A DNA stretch of 64,000 nucleotides. It comes from Dechloromonas sp. A34. Lineage in GTDB: Bacteria > Pseudomonadota > Gammaproteobacteria > Burkholderiales > Rhodocyclaceae. Below the pieces are notes generated by a model, which was not told where the DNA came from, ran no database searches, and worked only from the letters and a program-made list of their open reading frames with translations. Location of the stretch: positions 4,402,001 through 4,466,000 of the forward strand of contig NZ_CP102486.1 of the NCBI RefSeq assembly GCF_026261605.1, read 5' to 3'. Position numbers and translations under genes: made by a program. Shown here piece by piece: positions 44,705 to 52,133 of the stretch. Within the stretch, counting starts at the first letter, position 1. Each line of letters starts with the position of its first letter.

Positions 44705-45412
44705 ATGCATCAGACTGCGCTTATTGTTGACGACGATCCCACCACCCGCCAGGCCCTGGGTGCGGCGCTGGCGTCGGCCGGGATCGCCAACCTGATCGCC
44801 GAAGACGTTCCGGCAATGTGGTCGCTGCTCGAAACCCGGCCGGATCTGCTGATTTTTGGCCTCGGCATGGCGGATACCGAGCTGCTGGCCTTGCTGGGCC
44901 AGTTGCGCCGGAAATCGGAAATTCCGGTCCTGATTCACGCTTCCGGTTGTGACGAACTCAAGCAGCTGGCCGGCGACACTATCGCGGCGCTCGATTTCCT
45001 GGCCCGGCCATGCGACAAAAACGAACTGCTCGCCCGTATCGGCCACCTCCTCCGGCCCAGCCCGGAACAGCCGGCGCCACTGCCGTGCAGCGAAATGCGC
45101 TGCCTGCGCTTTGGCCAGTGGACACTGGACACCGCCGCGCGCCAACTGATTGGGCCCGACGGCACGCCAACACCGCTCGGCGTCCCGGCCTATGCGCTGC
45201 TCTGCGCCTTCCTCGACCACCCGTTCGAGCCGCAGTCGCGCGAACAGCTGTCACGCGCCCTGAAACGCGAATATCTCCCCTACGACCGCATCATCGACGT
45301 TCATGTCAGCCAGATCCGGCGGATTCTCGGCAAACAGCAGAATGGCAGCGCTTTCATCAAGACCCTGCGCTCCGAGGGCTATGTCTTCATCGCCGCGGTC
45401 GACGCCGGCTGA
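44705..45412 (+). CDS. OmpR-type winged-helix regulator with degenerate receiver domain
   Basis: A 235-residue protein with receiver fold (about 4-115) and OmpR-like winged helix (about 130-230, IIDVHVSQIRRIL and IKTLRSEGYVF). The acidic pocket DDDP (9-12) remains, but the phosphoacceptor Asp is Gly (DLLIFGLGM, about residue 52), the switch Thr is His (IPVLIHAS, 78) and the conserved Lys is Arg (DFLARP, 101). It therefore cannot be phosphorylated in the usual way and may be controlled by dimerisation, a ligand or a partner. It sits after the SulP gene (184-base gap, ribosome site AAGAAGGG) and is convergent with the CpxA-like kinase. Confidence 0.85.
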   Translation: MHQTALIVDDDPTTRQALGAALASAGIANLIAEDVPAMWSLLETRPDLLIFGLGMADTELLALLGQLRRKSEIPVLIHASGCDELKQLAGDTIAALDFLARPCDKNELLARIGHLLRPSPEQPAPLPCSEMRCLRFGQWTLDTAARQLIGPDGTPTPLGVPAYALLCAFLDHPFEPQSREQLSRALKREYLPYDRIIDVHVSQIRRILGKQQNGSAFIKTLRSEGYVFIAAVDAG

Positions 45413-45421
45413 GGGCGCGCT

Positions 45422-46525
45422 TTACAGCGGCAACTTGATGTCGACGATCAGGCCGCCAGCGCTGCCATTGCGGGCGTTGATCTGACCGGCGAGCGCCGCG
45501 ATCGCCCGCCGGGCGATGGCCAGACCCAGGCCGTAGCCGCCCGCCGCGCCTTGCCCTTCACTGCGGAAGAAGGGCGTGAAGATGGCCTCGAGATCGGCCG
45601 CCGCAACGCCCGGCCCCTGGTCGGTGATCGTGATCCGAAAGACCTGGTTGTCCGTGCGCTGGCCGGCAATTTGCACCACGCCCCCGGCCGGCGAATAGCG
45701 CAGGGCGTTGCGCACGACATTTTCGAGGGCGCGATGCAGCAGTTCCGGATTGGCCCGCACTTCGGCCGTCGCCCCCGCCACGAAATCGATCGTGATGCCG
45801 CGCGCCGCGCCTTCGAAGCGGGCATCTTCGGCGATATTGGCCAGCAGCTCGCCCAGCTCGACGTTCTCCAGCTCGCCGGTGACGCCGGCTTCGAGCCGCG
45901 AGAGGGTGAGCAACTCACCGACCAGCTGATCGATGCGTTCGCCTTCGCGTGCGATGCGCTGCAAGGAATCCTCTGTACGCCCCGGCTGCTGGCGGGCCAG
46001 GCCGATCGCCGCCTGCAGCCGGGCGAGAGGCGAGCGCATTTCATGGGAGACATCGTGCAGCAGGCGTTTCTGGCCGTCGATCACGGCCTGCAACTGAGCC
46101 GTCATGCGGTCAAAATCGTGACCGAGATCGGCCAACTCGTCGCGCCGGCCACCCATGCTCGGCGTCACCCGCACGGCGAGGTCGCCGCCGGCCGCCGCCT
46201 CGAAGGCATTGCGCAGGTGGCGAATCGGCTTGGCGAAGTACCAGGCCAGACCGCCGGCACAGAGCAGGCTGGCGAAAAGGCCGGCAATCACCGGCAGGAG
46301 CGGCAGCGGCCCGCTCGGCGGCAGGCCGTGCGGTGGCCGCGGCGGCCTGGCCTGGGCAAATTCCGGCGGCGGGCGTTCGTGGAAATCGGGCGGCGGGTGC
46401 CCGTCAAGCCGGAGGTTGGCGGCCCCCGGCTGACGCTCCATCCAGAACAGCGCCCCGGTGCCCAGAACCGCCGCCAACTGGGCCAGCCAGATGCACAGGA
46501 AGAACTTCCAGAATAGTCGCCCCAC
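45422..46525 (-). CDS. Sensor histidine kinase, CpxA/BaeS-like
   Basis: A 367-residue kinase: TM1 about 8-28, a short proline-rich periplasmic loop (about 30-75, RPPPEFAQARPPRPPHG), TM2 about 76-98, HAMP (about 98-150), HisKA with LLHDVSHEMRSPLARL, and HATPase with NVVRNALRYSP, DQGPGV and GYGLGLAIA. The pattern is that of CpxA-type envelope-stress kinases. The start is GTG at 46525, one base after the stop of the response regulator gene, so the pair is coupled. Its probable partner is that regulator. Confidence 0.92.
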   Translation of the reverse strand: MGRLFWKFFLCIWLAQLAAVLGTGALFWMERQPGAANLRLDGHPPPDFHERPPPEFAQARPPRPPHGLPPSGPLPLLPVIAGLFASLLCAGGLAWYFAKPIRHLRNAFEAAAGGDLAVRVTPSMGGRRDELADLGHDFDRMTAQLQAVIDGQKRLLHDVSHEMRSPLARLQAAIGLARQQPGRTEDSLQRIAREGERIDQLVGELLTLSRLEAGVTGELENVELGELLANIAEDARFEGAARGITIDFVAGATAEVRANPELLHRALENVVRNALRYSPAGGVVQIAGQRTDNQVFRITITDQGPGVAAADLEAIFTPFFRSEGQGAAGGYGLGLAIARRAIAALAGQINARNGSAGGLIVDIKLPL

Positions 46526-46526
46526 G

Positions 46527-47210
46527 TTATTCCCGAATCAGCTGGTAGCCCTGACGATAGACCGTCTGGATGCACGACCGCCCGTCGGCGAGGGTGCCGA
46601 GCTTCTGGCGGATGCTCGACAGATGGACATCGATGCTGCGGTCGAAGCGGACCAGCGGCCGGCCGAGCGCCTGTTCCGACAGATCGCTCTTGCTGACCGG
46701 GCGCCCGGCATGGCGGGCCAGGGTTTCGAGCAGGTTGAACTCGGTGCTGGTCAGCTCGACCACCACCCCGTTCAACTCCACCCGGCGCAACTCCGGCCGG
46801 ATGCACAGGGCGCCGACCACGAGCGGGGCGTTGGCCGGCTCCATGGCGTGCGTCGTCCGGCGCAGGATGGCGCGCAGGCGGGCGGCCAGTTCGCGCGGCT
46901 GGCAGGGCTTGGGGACATAGTCGTCGGCGCCCAGTTCGAGGCCGACGATGCGATCCATGTCGTCGCCCTTGGCGGTCAGCATCAAGACCGGCAAGGCGCA
47001 GCCGGCCCGGATGCGGGCGAGCGCCTCGATCCCCGACATGCGCGGCATCATCACATCGAGTACCGCGATGTCGAAACTGCCGGACAGCGCCGCCTCGACC
47101 GCGCTCGCCCCGTCGTGCAGCGTGGTCACGACGAAGCCGTCCTGCGCCAGGTAGTCGCCCAACATCTCGGCTAATTCGACATCGTCATCGACCAGCAGGA
47201 CTGCCGCCAT
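46527..47210 (-). CDS. OmpR-family response regulator, CpxR-like
   Basis: A 227-residue response regulator with an intact receiver (acid pocket DDD at 8-10, acceptor Asp52 in VLDVMMPRMSG, Thr79, Lys101 in YVPKPC) and a winged-helix DNA-binding domain ending IQTVYRQGYQLIRE. The start at 47210 has GGAG six bases before it; longer frames reach 47252. A GTAAA-N5-GTAAA CpxR-type box lies 66-80 bases upstream of the start, suggesting autoregulation. It is coupled to the downstream kinase and divergent from the EF-hand gene. Confidence 0.93.
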   Translation of the reverse strand: MAAVLLVDDDVELAEMLGDYLAQDGFVVTTLHDGASAVEAALSGSFDIAVLDVMMPRMSGIEALARIRAGCALPVLMLTAKGDDMDRIVGLELGADDYVPKPCQPRELAARLRAILRRTTHAMEPANAPLVVGALCIRPELRRVELNGVVVELTSTEFNLLETLARHAGRPVSKSDLSEQALGRPLVRFDRSIDVHLSSIRQKLGTLADGRSCIQTVYRQGYQLIRE

Positions 47211-47275
47211 GCGCCGCTCCATTCGTCGGTTCAAACGTCCGATGATAGCCAAAGCACCGGCCGCCGGGCAGCACT

Positions 47276-47290
47276 TTTACAGACTTTTAC
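47276..47290 (-). promoter_or_regulatory. CpxR-type box upstream of the cpxR-like gene
   Basis: On the minus strand this reads GTAAA-AGTCT-GTAAA, an exact match to the CpxR consensus GTAAA-N5-GTAAA. It is 66 bases before the response regulator start, in a suitable place for autoregulation. The match is seen directly; binding is inferred from the CpxR literature. Confidence 0.65.
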
Positions 47291-47404
47291 CCAGCCGCCG
47301 GCACTGGCAAAAATTGCCGGCCAGCAGAACTTGCCGCGCTTCCGGAAAAATCCCGGCCATTTTCGGCAAACCACGGTGCCACCTGCCTTTCCGGGCGCTT
47401 TTTC

Positions 47405-47429
47405 TTAACAAAGTTTTACTCCGCTTAAC
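47405..47429. promoter_or_regulatory. Three-half-site CpxR-like array upstream of the EF-hand gene
   Basis: TTAAC (47405-47409), TTTAC (47415-47419) and TTAAC (47425-47429) recur at exactly ten-base spacing. TTTAC is a perfect CpxR half-site and TTAAC differs by one base. The array is about 105 bases before the EF-hand start and about 115 bases from the exact box near the regulator gene. The rest of the 322-base gap shows no reading frame. Confidence 0.55.
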
Positions 47430-47532
47430 CCAAACCGCCGTCACGAAAGGCGCTTTTAGGCCGATAACTTGCACAAGGTAAGGCACCTGGTCACGGACCG
47501 GTTTTTTTCAACTTCCATTCAAGGAGCAAATC

Positions 47533-48200
47533 ATGGTGAGTGGCATCAACCAATCATCCCAAATGGCGAGCCTGCTGTTCTCGCGTCTCGACACCAAGAA
47601 CCAGGGCTATATCGAAAAGAGCGACCTGGCCTCGGCCTTCAGCAACATCGCCAGCCAGAAAAGCGACAGCACCAGCGCCGACGATGTCTTCGCGGCGCTC
47701 GACGGCGACAGCGACGGCAAGGTCACGGAAAGCGAACTGACCACCGTCCTCGCCAAGCTGCAGGAACAACTCGACAGCCAGTTCAACCAGTCGCGGATGC
47801 AGGGCATGGGCGGCCACGGCGGACCGCAGGGTATGGCCGGGATGCCCCCGCCGCCGCCCCGGGCGACGACGCCGGCTTCACCAAGGACGAACTGACCGAC
47901 CAACTGGCCAGCGCCGACAGCAGCGACAGCACCCGGACCAGTCTGCTCAACAAGGTCGTCGAGAATTTCGAGGCGGCCGACAGCAACAGCGACGGCAAGG
48001 TCGGCTTCCAGGAAGCGATGGCCTACGACCAGGCTAGCCAGGACAGCGCCGACAGCACTTCCGCCGGCACCACCCAGAGCACCGCCGACAGCGACGAGGC
48101 GAAGATCATGATGAAGATCATGCAGTTGATGCACGCTTACGGCAGCGGCCAGGACAGCGCATCGTCCGGCCTCGCCAACCTGCTCTCGGTCTCGGCCTGA
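47533..48200 (+). pseudogene. EF-hand calcium-binding protein with apparent frameshift
   Basis: Assembled from two frames, the product is about 222 residues. Loops recognised are LDTKNQGYIEKSD (20-31, degenerate), LDGDSDGKVTESE (57-68, canonical), a weak one around AGFTKDEL, and ADSNSDGKVGFQEA (canonical, in the second frame). A Gly/Met/Pro-rich linker (GMGGHGGPQGMAGM) ends in a proline run, and at CCCC 47857-47860 one missing C breaks the frame; restoring it reads PPPGDDAGFTKDEL. No signal peptide is seen. AAGGAG at 47521-47526 precedes the start. It is divergent from the CpxRA-like genes and likely in their regulon. Confidence 0.85.
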
Positions 48201-48221
48201 GCCGCCGCCAGCGGGCTGCGC

Positions 48222-48458
48222 TCAGACAGCGCGCAGCCAGCCGGCGATTTCTTCCTTGCTCGGGATGCGGCCGGAGGCCTTGACCGCCTCGTCCACCACC
48301 AGGGCCGGCGTCGTCATGATCGGGTAGGCCATGATCTGCTCCATGTCCCGGACATGCTCGAAGCTTGCCGTCAGGCCGAGTTCGGCGACCACTTCGCGGG
48401 TCAGTTGTTCGAGGCGCTGGCACTTGGCACAGCCGCTGCCGAGAATCTTTATCAACAT
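48222..48458 (-). CDS. Small thioredoxin-fold protein (redox-active disulfide protein 2 family)
   Basis: A 78-residue thioredoxin-like protein with the CxxC motif in GSGCAKCQRLEQL and the cis-Pro segment MTTPALVVDE. The family (TIGR00412) is common beside YraQ-type permeases and arsenic or metal genes. The start at 48458 follows GGGAG closely; a longer frame overlaps the permease gene. It lies ten bases after the permease and probably serves it or a shared thiol pathway. Confidence 0.88.
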   Translation of the reverse strand: MLIKILGSGCAKCQRLEQLTREVVAELGLTASFEHVRDMEQIMAYPIMTTPALVVDEAVKASGRIPSKEEIAGWLRAV

Positions 48459-48468
48459 GGCAATCTCC

Positions 48469-49911
48469 CTATCGTGCGGCCGGCAACGGTCTGCCCCGGC
48501 CAATCAAATGCAGCGCGCCGATCAGGGTGGCGACGAAGCCGCCGACCAGCAGCGCCAGAAGCAGTAACGAGGTGCCATCGACCCAGGCGCCGTAGGTCAG
48601 CCCGGCCAGGGTCGAGAACACGGCAACCAGCCCGACGTAGGTCCAGGCCTTGAGCTTGCCGATGATCGCCGCGGTAATCAGGATGCTCTGCAGCGACAGT
48701 TCGGGATCGGCCATCAGGTAGGCGATCAGCGGCCCCGGGTGCATGCCGAGCGAGAGGAACATCTTGGCGATCGGCACCTCGACCAGGGTCGGAAAATACA
48801 TGAAGACGCCGAAGACGACGCCGGCCAGGTTGGCAACCACGGTGTTGGCCCCGGCCACGGCCTGGATCCACTCGGGCTGGATGAAGTAGCGGATGATCCC
48901 GACCAGGAAGACGCCGACGATGAGCAGCGGAAAGATCAGCTTCACGAAACGCCAGGTTTCCCATAGCCACTGCTGCATGTCCCAGGCCGCGAAGCGCCGG
49001 GCCAGCGGCCATAACAGCGCGCAGAGCAGGCTCACGGCGACGGTCCGCCCGCTCACCGTGAGCAGCAGGCCATGTTCGGTGACGCGCATGCCAAGGGCGG
49101 CGAAAGCCAGGGTCAGCGCGCTCAGTCCGAGCACTGCCCAGGTCAGCCGGTTGAAGCCGCTATCGACCAGGCCCAGGCCGCGCCAGGCGGTAGCGCCGAT
49201 CAGCCCGAGCAGGCCGATCAGGATCAGGCCTTGCAAACTCAGGCCTTCGGCCCCGGTCGCCGGATCCACCGGCACCCAGCGATCGAGCACCGCCTGCACG
49301 CCCGGCGCGGCGCCGGCCGGCAGTTCGAGACTGAACCAGATCGCGCTCAGCCACTCGACCTTCAGCGTGCCGGCGATCAGCAGCGCGACCAGCGCCCCGA
49401 GGAAAACCAGGGTCTGCCGCGAAATGCCCTCGCCCGCCGCAAAGCTCGGGGTATTGGCCAGCCGTGCCGTATCGTCTTCGCGGAACAGAATGGCCATGAT
49501 CATGCCGATGCCGATACCGAAGGACAGGGCGAGCACGACGCGGGCAATGGCGAAATCCGCGCCGAGCGCGACGCCGGTGTAGGAGAGCGCCAGGATGTTG
49601 GCGGCCGGCGCGAAGAACAGGAAGGTGATCGCCGGCCCCAGCCCGGCGCCCTTCTTGTAGATGCCGGCGAACAGCGGCTGGATGGTGCACGAGCAGACGG
49701 CGAGCAGGCTGCCTGCCCCGGCTGCGGCCGGATAGGACACCCACTTCGGCGCTTCCGGCCCGAGAAAGCGGATGATCGCCTGCTGCGGGACCAGCGCCGA
49801 CAGCGCGCCGGCAATGAAGAAGGCCGGCACCAGGCAGAGCAGGACGTGCGCAGCGAGATAGGAGGCCAGACTGGCCAGGCCACTCTGGAAGACGGCAATC
49901 AGCATTTCCAT
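48469..49911 (-). CDS. YraQ/DUF318-family permease
   Basis: A 480-residue membrane protein with about ten or more helices. The conserved motif CSCTIQPLFAGI (about 72-83) and FLFFAPAANILALSYTG mark the DUF318 permease family; the second half repeats the pattern around FGVFMYFPTLVEVPIAKMFL. The long central hydrophilic loop is unlike short family members. Suggested roles include transport of arsenic or thiol compounds, none proven. It forms a two-gene operon with the small thioredoxin. Confidence 0.88.
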   Translation of the reverse strand: MEMLIAVFQSGLASLASYLAAHVLLCLVPAFFIAGALSALVPQQAIIRFLGPEAPKWVSYPAAAGAGSLLAVCSCTIQPLFAGIYKKGAGLGPAITFLFFAPAANILALSYTGVALGADFAIARVVLALSFGIGIGMIMAILFREDDTARLANTPSFAAGEGISRQTLVFLGALVALLIAGTLKVEWLSAIWFSLELPAGAAPGVQAVLDRWVPVDPATGAEGLSLQGLILIGLLGLIGATAWRGLGLVDSGFNRLTWAVLGLSALTLAFAALGMRVTEHGLLLTVSGRTVAVSLLCALLWPLARRFAAWDMQQWLWETWRFVKLIFPLLIVGVFLVGIIRYFIQPEWIQAVAGANTVVANLAGVVFGVFMYFPTLVEVPIAKMFLSLGMHPGPLIAYLMADPELSLQSILITAAIIGKLKAWTYVGLVAVFSTLAGLTYGAWVDGTSLLLLALLVGGFVATLIGALHLIGRGRPLPAAR

Positions 49912-50072
49912 GGCGACTCCTTGGGCGTCCGGGGAAAGGCGGCAGAGCCGCCCGACACCTCATGACATTAGGTAAATTTTACGCCTGCTGTGAAGTATTG
50001 CGCGCCTGGCGCGATCGCGAACTGTCATTCGCGTTTGGGCTTGGTTAACCTAAAGAAAATACGGAGTCCACC

Positions 50073-50450
50073 ATGAACAAATCCGCCAATCCAGCGATCG
50101 CCGGCGCTGGCCACAACACCCTTTTTGGCCAGTCACAACAGGCTGCGTCCCTTAGCAAGCCCACCACCTCGCTTTGGTCGTATCTGCGAAACAGCATTTC
50201 GCAACGCCTGCCGCTCGTTGCTGTCGGTGAAATCGCCTGTGACAAACGCCGCATCCCGGTCTGGAGCATCGCCACCGAGAGTGAAGAATCCCTGAATTTC
50301 CAGTGCAAGTTCGTCCGTTACATCGACATGCCGGCCGAGATGGCGCACTCGTTCCGCGAGCAACAGGTGCTGGCCGGCAAGCCGTTTGCCGGTGCCGCCT
50401 ACGTCGAGGACTTCCAGCTCTTCGCCGAGCTCTGCCAGCGCAAGGGCTGA
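50073..50450 (+). CDS. Hypothetical protein
   Basis: A 125-residue protein with no signal or membrane segment and no recognised family. It has a good ribosome site (GGAG ten bases upstream), coding-like composition and a sensible divergent promoter gap. That gap holds CGCGAA/TTCGCG (50016-50021, 50028-50033) and the palindrome GTAAATTTTAC (49972-49982). The middle part KFVRYIDMPAEMAHSFREQQ looks globular. It is convergent with the DnrO-like gene. Confidence 0.65.
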   Translation: MNKSANPAIAGAGHNTLFGQSQQAASLSKPTTSLWSYLRNSISQRLPLVAVGEIACDKRRIPVWSIATESEESLNFQCKFVRYIDMPAEMAHSFREQQVLAGKPFAGAAYVEDFQLFAELCQRKG

Positions 50451-50504
50451 CGGGCATTTAGCTGTTGTTGGCCGTTCACCACTTCCCAGCTGAATGTCCA
50501 AATT

Positions 50505-50993
50505 TCAAGCTTTAGCGGCTTTCCAGTCGGGATGCTGGAAATACTTTCCATAGGACCTCAGCGCCTGCAGAACGCGAACCGCCCCGTCGTGCCTTGAGTC
50601 GGCCATTTTTCCGTCCATCGCATCCGCCCCGGCCATCAGTTCGGCGATGACGAAATGCAGCATCGCATCGGCCTCCGGTTCAAGCTTGCAGTGTTCGATT
50701 GCATAGGCCACTTTTTGGCGGATGGTCGCTGCCAAGCCTGCGAAATCGGCATCTCCAAAACGTCCTTTGTGAATCAACGGCAGAGCCTTCGCCATGGCCT
50801 GATTGACCGCCGTCATCGACTGGCGCAAGGGCGCATCGGTTGCCCATTTCTTGCCGGCGTTCAGTTGCAGCTGTTGCCCGGCGCTGGCGCCGTCGCCATG
50901 ATGATGTTGCTCGGCCGCCAAGGCTTCCTGACCAACCGAGATAACGAGAATGCAGGCGAATGCGGCCAACGACACCAAGCGCTTCATTTTCAT
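50505..50993 (-). CDS. Exported DnrO-like protein
   Basis: A 162-residue exported protein with a signal peptide (LVSLAAFACILVISVGQEALA) followed by a His-rich start EQHHHGDG. The pattern KWATDAPLRQSM, HCKLEPEADAMLHFVIAELM and SYGKYFQHPDW resembles small periplasmic proteins annotated DnrO. It is probably a helical bundle, and the histidines suggest metal binding. AAGGAAC precedes the start. Function is unknown; nearby bufferin and arsenic genes hint at a metal-stress neighbourhood. Confidence 0.75.
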   Translation of the reverse strand: MKMKRLVSLAAFACILVISVGQEALAAEQHHHGDGASAGQQLQLNAGKKWATDAPLRQSMTAVNQAMAKALPLIHKGRFGDADFAGLAATIRQKVAYAIEHCKLEPEADAMLHFVIAELMAGADAMDGKMADSRHDGAVRVLQALRSYGKYFQHPDWKAAKA

Positions 50994-51184
50994 TTAAGTT
51001 CCTTTCAGACACCGTCCATATACCTGACCATTTTTATCAGGCATGTACTTTCCGGCCTTAATCGAAATCAATGAATGCACGAGTCGCACAGGTTTGCGCA
51101 AGGACTGTCAGTCGTCAAAATTCAAAACCCGATTTGTCACCTGTTTTCGGGTAAGGTTTGATCGACCACGCCAACTGCGTGGCG

Positions 51185-51232
51185 CTACAAAGCAAGAAGG
51201 CCAGCAACGATGCTGGCCTTCTTGCTTTGTAG
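51185..51232. terminator. 21-bp perfect hairpin with repeated tail motif
   Basis: Arms 51185-51205 and 51212-51232 are perfect complements over 21 bases with a 6-base loop (AACGAT). The right arm ends with CTTCTTGCTTTGTAG, and the same 15 bases recur after another hairpin at 51903-51917. A smaller CCACGC/GCGTGG hairpin precedes it. It may end the transcript of an upstream element or be a mobile repeat. Confidence 0.6.
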
Positions 51233-51251
51233 TGCAGCTTTGGACTCTAGC

Positions 51252-51458
51252 CTAGGCACCGGCAGTAGATAATTGCGGCGGCACCAAGGAACGTTCGGAA
51301 ACAATCAGTCGCTTCCGAATCCCTGCGCCGAGCTTTCGTTCTACTTCCCACATGGCCAAACCTTTGACCACGGCAACTTGCTCAATGGCAGTTACTACAT
51401 CACCCAGTTTGGTGCAGAGATACTCAGCACCGCGTTCGATTGAAGACTTCACTTTCAT
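51252..51458 (-). CDS. Small hypothetical protein
   Basis: A 68-residue reading frame from ATG 51458, with GGGAGG nine bases upstream. The product is amphipathic and charged (GDVVTAIEQVAVVKGLAMWE) with a basic end. No family is recognised. It stands in a low-GC region without other convincing genes, so it may be real but could be chance. Confidence 0.4.
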   Translation of the reverse strand: MKVKSSIERGAEYLCTKLGDVVTAIEQVAVVKGLAMWEVERKLGAGIRKRLIVSERSLVPPQLSTAGA

Positions 51459-51717
51459 TCGGACAAACCTCCCATGTGGTAGTTGCGTGAACAATCTTAC
51501 TTACCTTGATCAAAGGTTGAAACAGAGTTTTTCGAATTTACTTCTCAAATAAACAGAAGGGTTATCTTCACACCAAACGTGCAGCGAGACTTCATAGGCA
51601 TTGCAACCCTTTGTACCAGGACTGTGCCTTGGCGAGGCTCTCCTGGGGCTTATCAGCCCTGCAAAATCCGTTCAAATAGAACTGGACTTTCGACCTCAAA
51701 GGAGTACTCTGAAATCG

Positions 51718-51760
51718 CGTTCTGGCTAGTTGCAGGTTCGATCAGAACGGTGGTTTTTTT
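51718..51760 (+). terminator. Orphan Rho-independent-like terminator
   Basis: CGTTCTG (51718-51724) pairs with CAGAACG (51743-51749) around an 18-base loop, followed after four bases by seven T residues. No protein gene ends here, so it may close a small RNA transcribed from the preceding 100-200 bases. Confidence 0.5.
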
Positions 51761-51878
51761 GGATAACCGGAGACTCTATGGTTGATAGTCCACCGCAGTT
51801 TCTTGAGAAGACTGAGTAGCACCCAAACGGCAAATAGCCGAATTCCAAGGCCATGAGTGCCGAGGTTGAAGATTGACG

Positions 51879-51917
51879 AAGCCCATGCATAAAACGCATG
51901 GGCTTCTTGCTTTGTAG
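51879..51917 (+). terminator. Hairpin with second copy of the 15-base tail motif
   Basis: AAGCCCATGC (51879-51888) and GCATGGGCTT (51896-51905) form a 10-bp perfect stem with a 7-base loop, continuing into CTTCTTGCTTTGTAG (51903-51917), identical to 51218-51232. The stem sequences of the two copies differ while the tail is kept. Confidence 0.5.
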
Positions 51918-52035
51918 CTGCTGAACTTATTGATGACGAGACGCCGAAAGATGATCGGGCGGCCCACGGCCAGAGAATGGCAACAAAGGCGCGGCCGGGA
52001 CATCAGCAGCCCGCATCAGTTTTTTTCAGCCGGCG

Positions 52036-52065
52036 TGTAAGAACCCGCCCCTGGTGCCGACTAAC
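52036..52065 (+). promoter_or_regulatory. Candidate ECF sigma-factor promoter of the bufferin operon
   Basis: TGTAAGAACC at 52036-52045 and CGACTAAC at 52058-52065 are spaced like a -35/-10 pair (15 bases between GTAAGA and CGAC). This resembles the GTAACC-N16-CGAA promoters of SigF-controlled DUF2282/DUF692/DUF2063 operons in Caulobacter. The start site would be near 52072, about 60 bases before bufA1. No ECF sigma gene is in the window. Confidence 0.45.
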
Positions 52066-52133
52066 GATCAGCAGCCGAGTTATTGCTGACTGCGCGAACC
52101 AACGGAATCCCAACCTCACCAGGAGAAATCACC

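Larger units (their letters stand above)
51459..52133. other. Gene-poor, lower-GC stretch with terminator-like hairpins
   Basis: This 675-base gap has no convincing protein gene; short frames at 51579-51785 and 51776-52003 lack ribosome sites and family resemblance. A Rho-independent-like signal lies at 51718-51760 and a hairpin with the repeated tail at 51879-51917. The last part holds the bufferin operon promoter. Composition is clearly lower in GC than the rest of the window. Confidence 0.6.

Noticed and set aside
51185..51232. Integron attC site
   Set aside because: The stem is perfectly paired with no unpaired bulges and lacks the RYYYAAC/GTTRRRY boxes; no integrase is present.
51711..51760. 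tRNA-like T-loop GGTTCGATC
   Set aside because: No matching T-stem, acceptor stem or anticodon arm; it is inside the loop of the terminator-like hairpin.
51579..52003. Two short frames as genes (51579-51785 plus, 51776-52003 minus)
   Set aside because: No ribosome sites, no family resemblance, and they overlap terminator-like structures.
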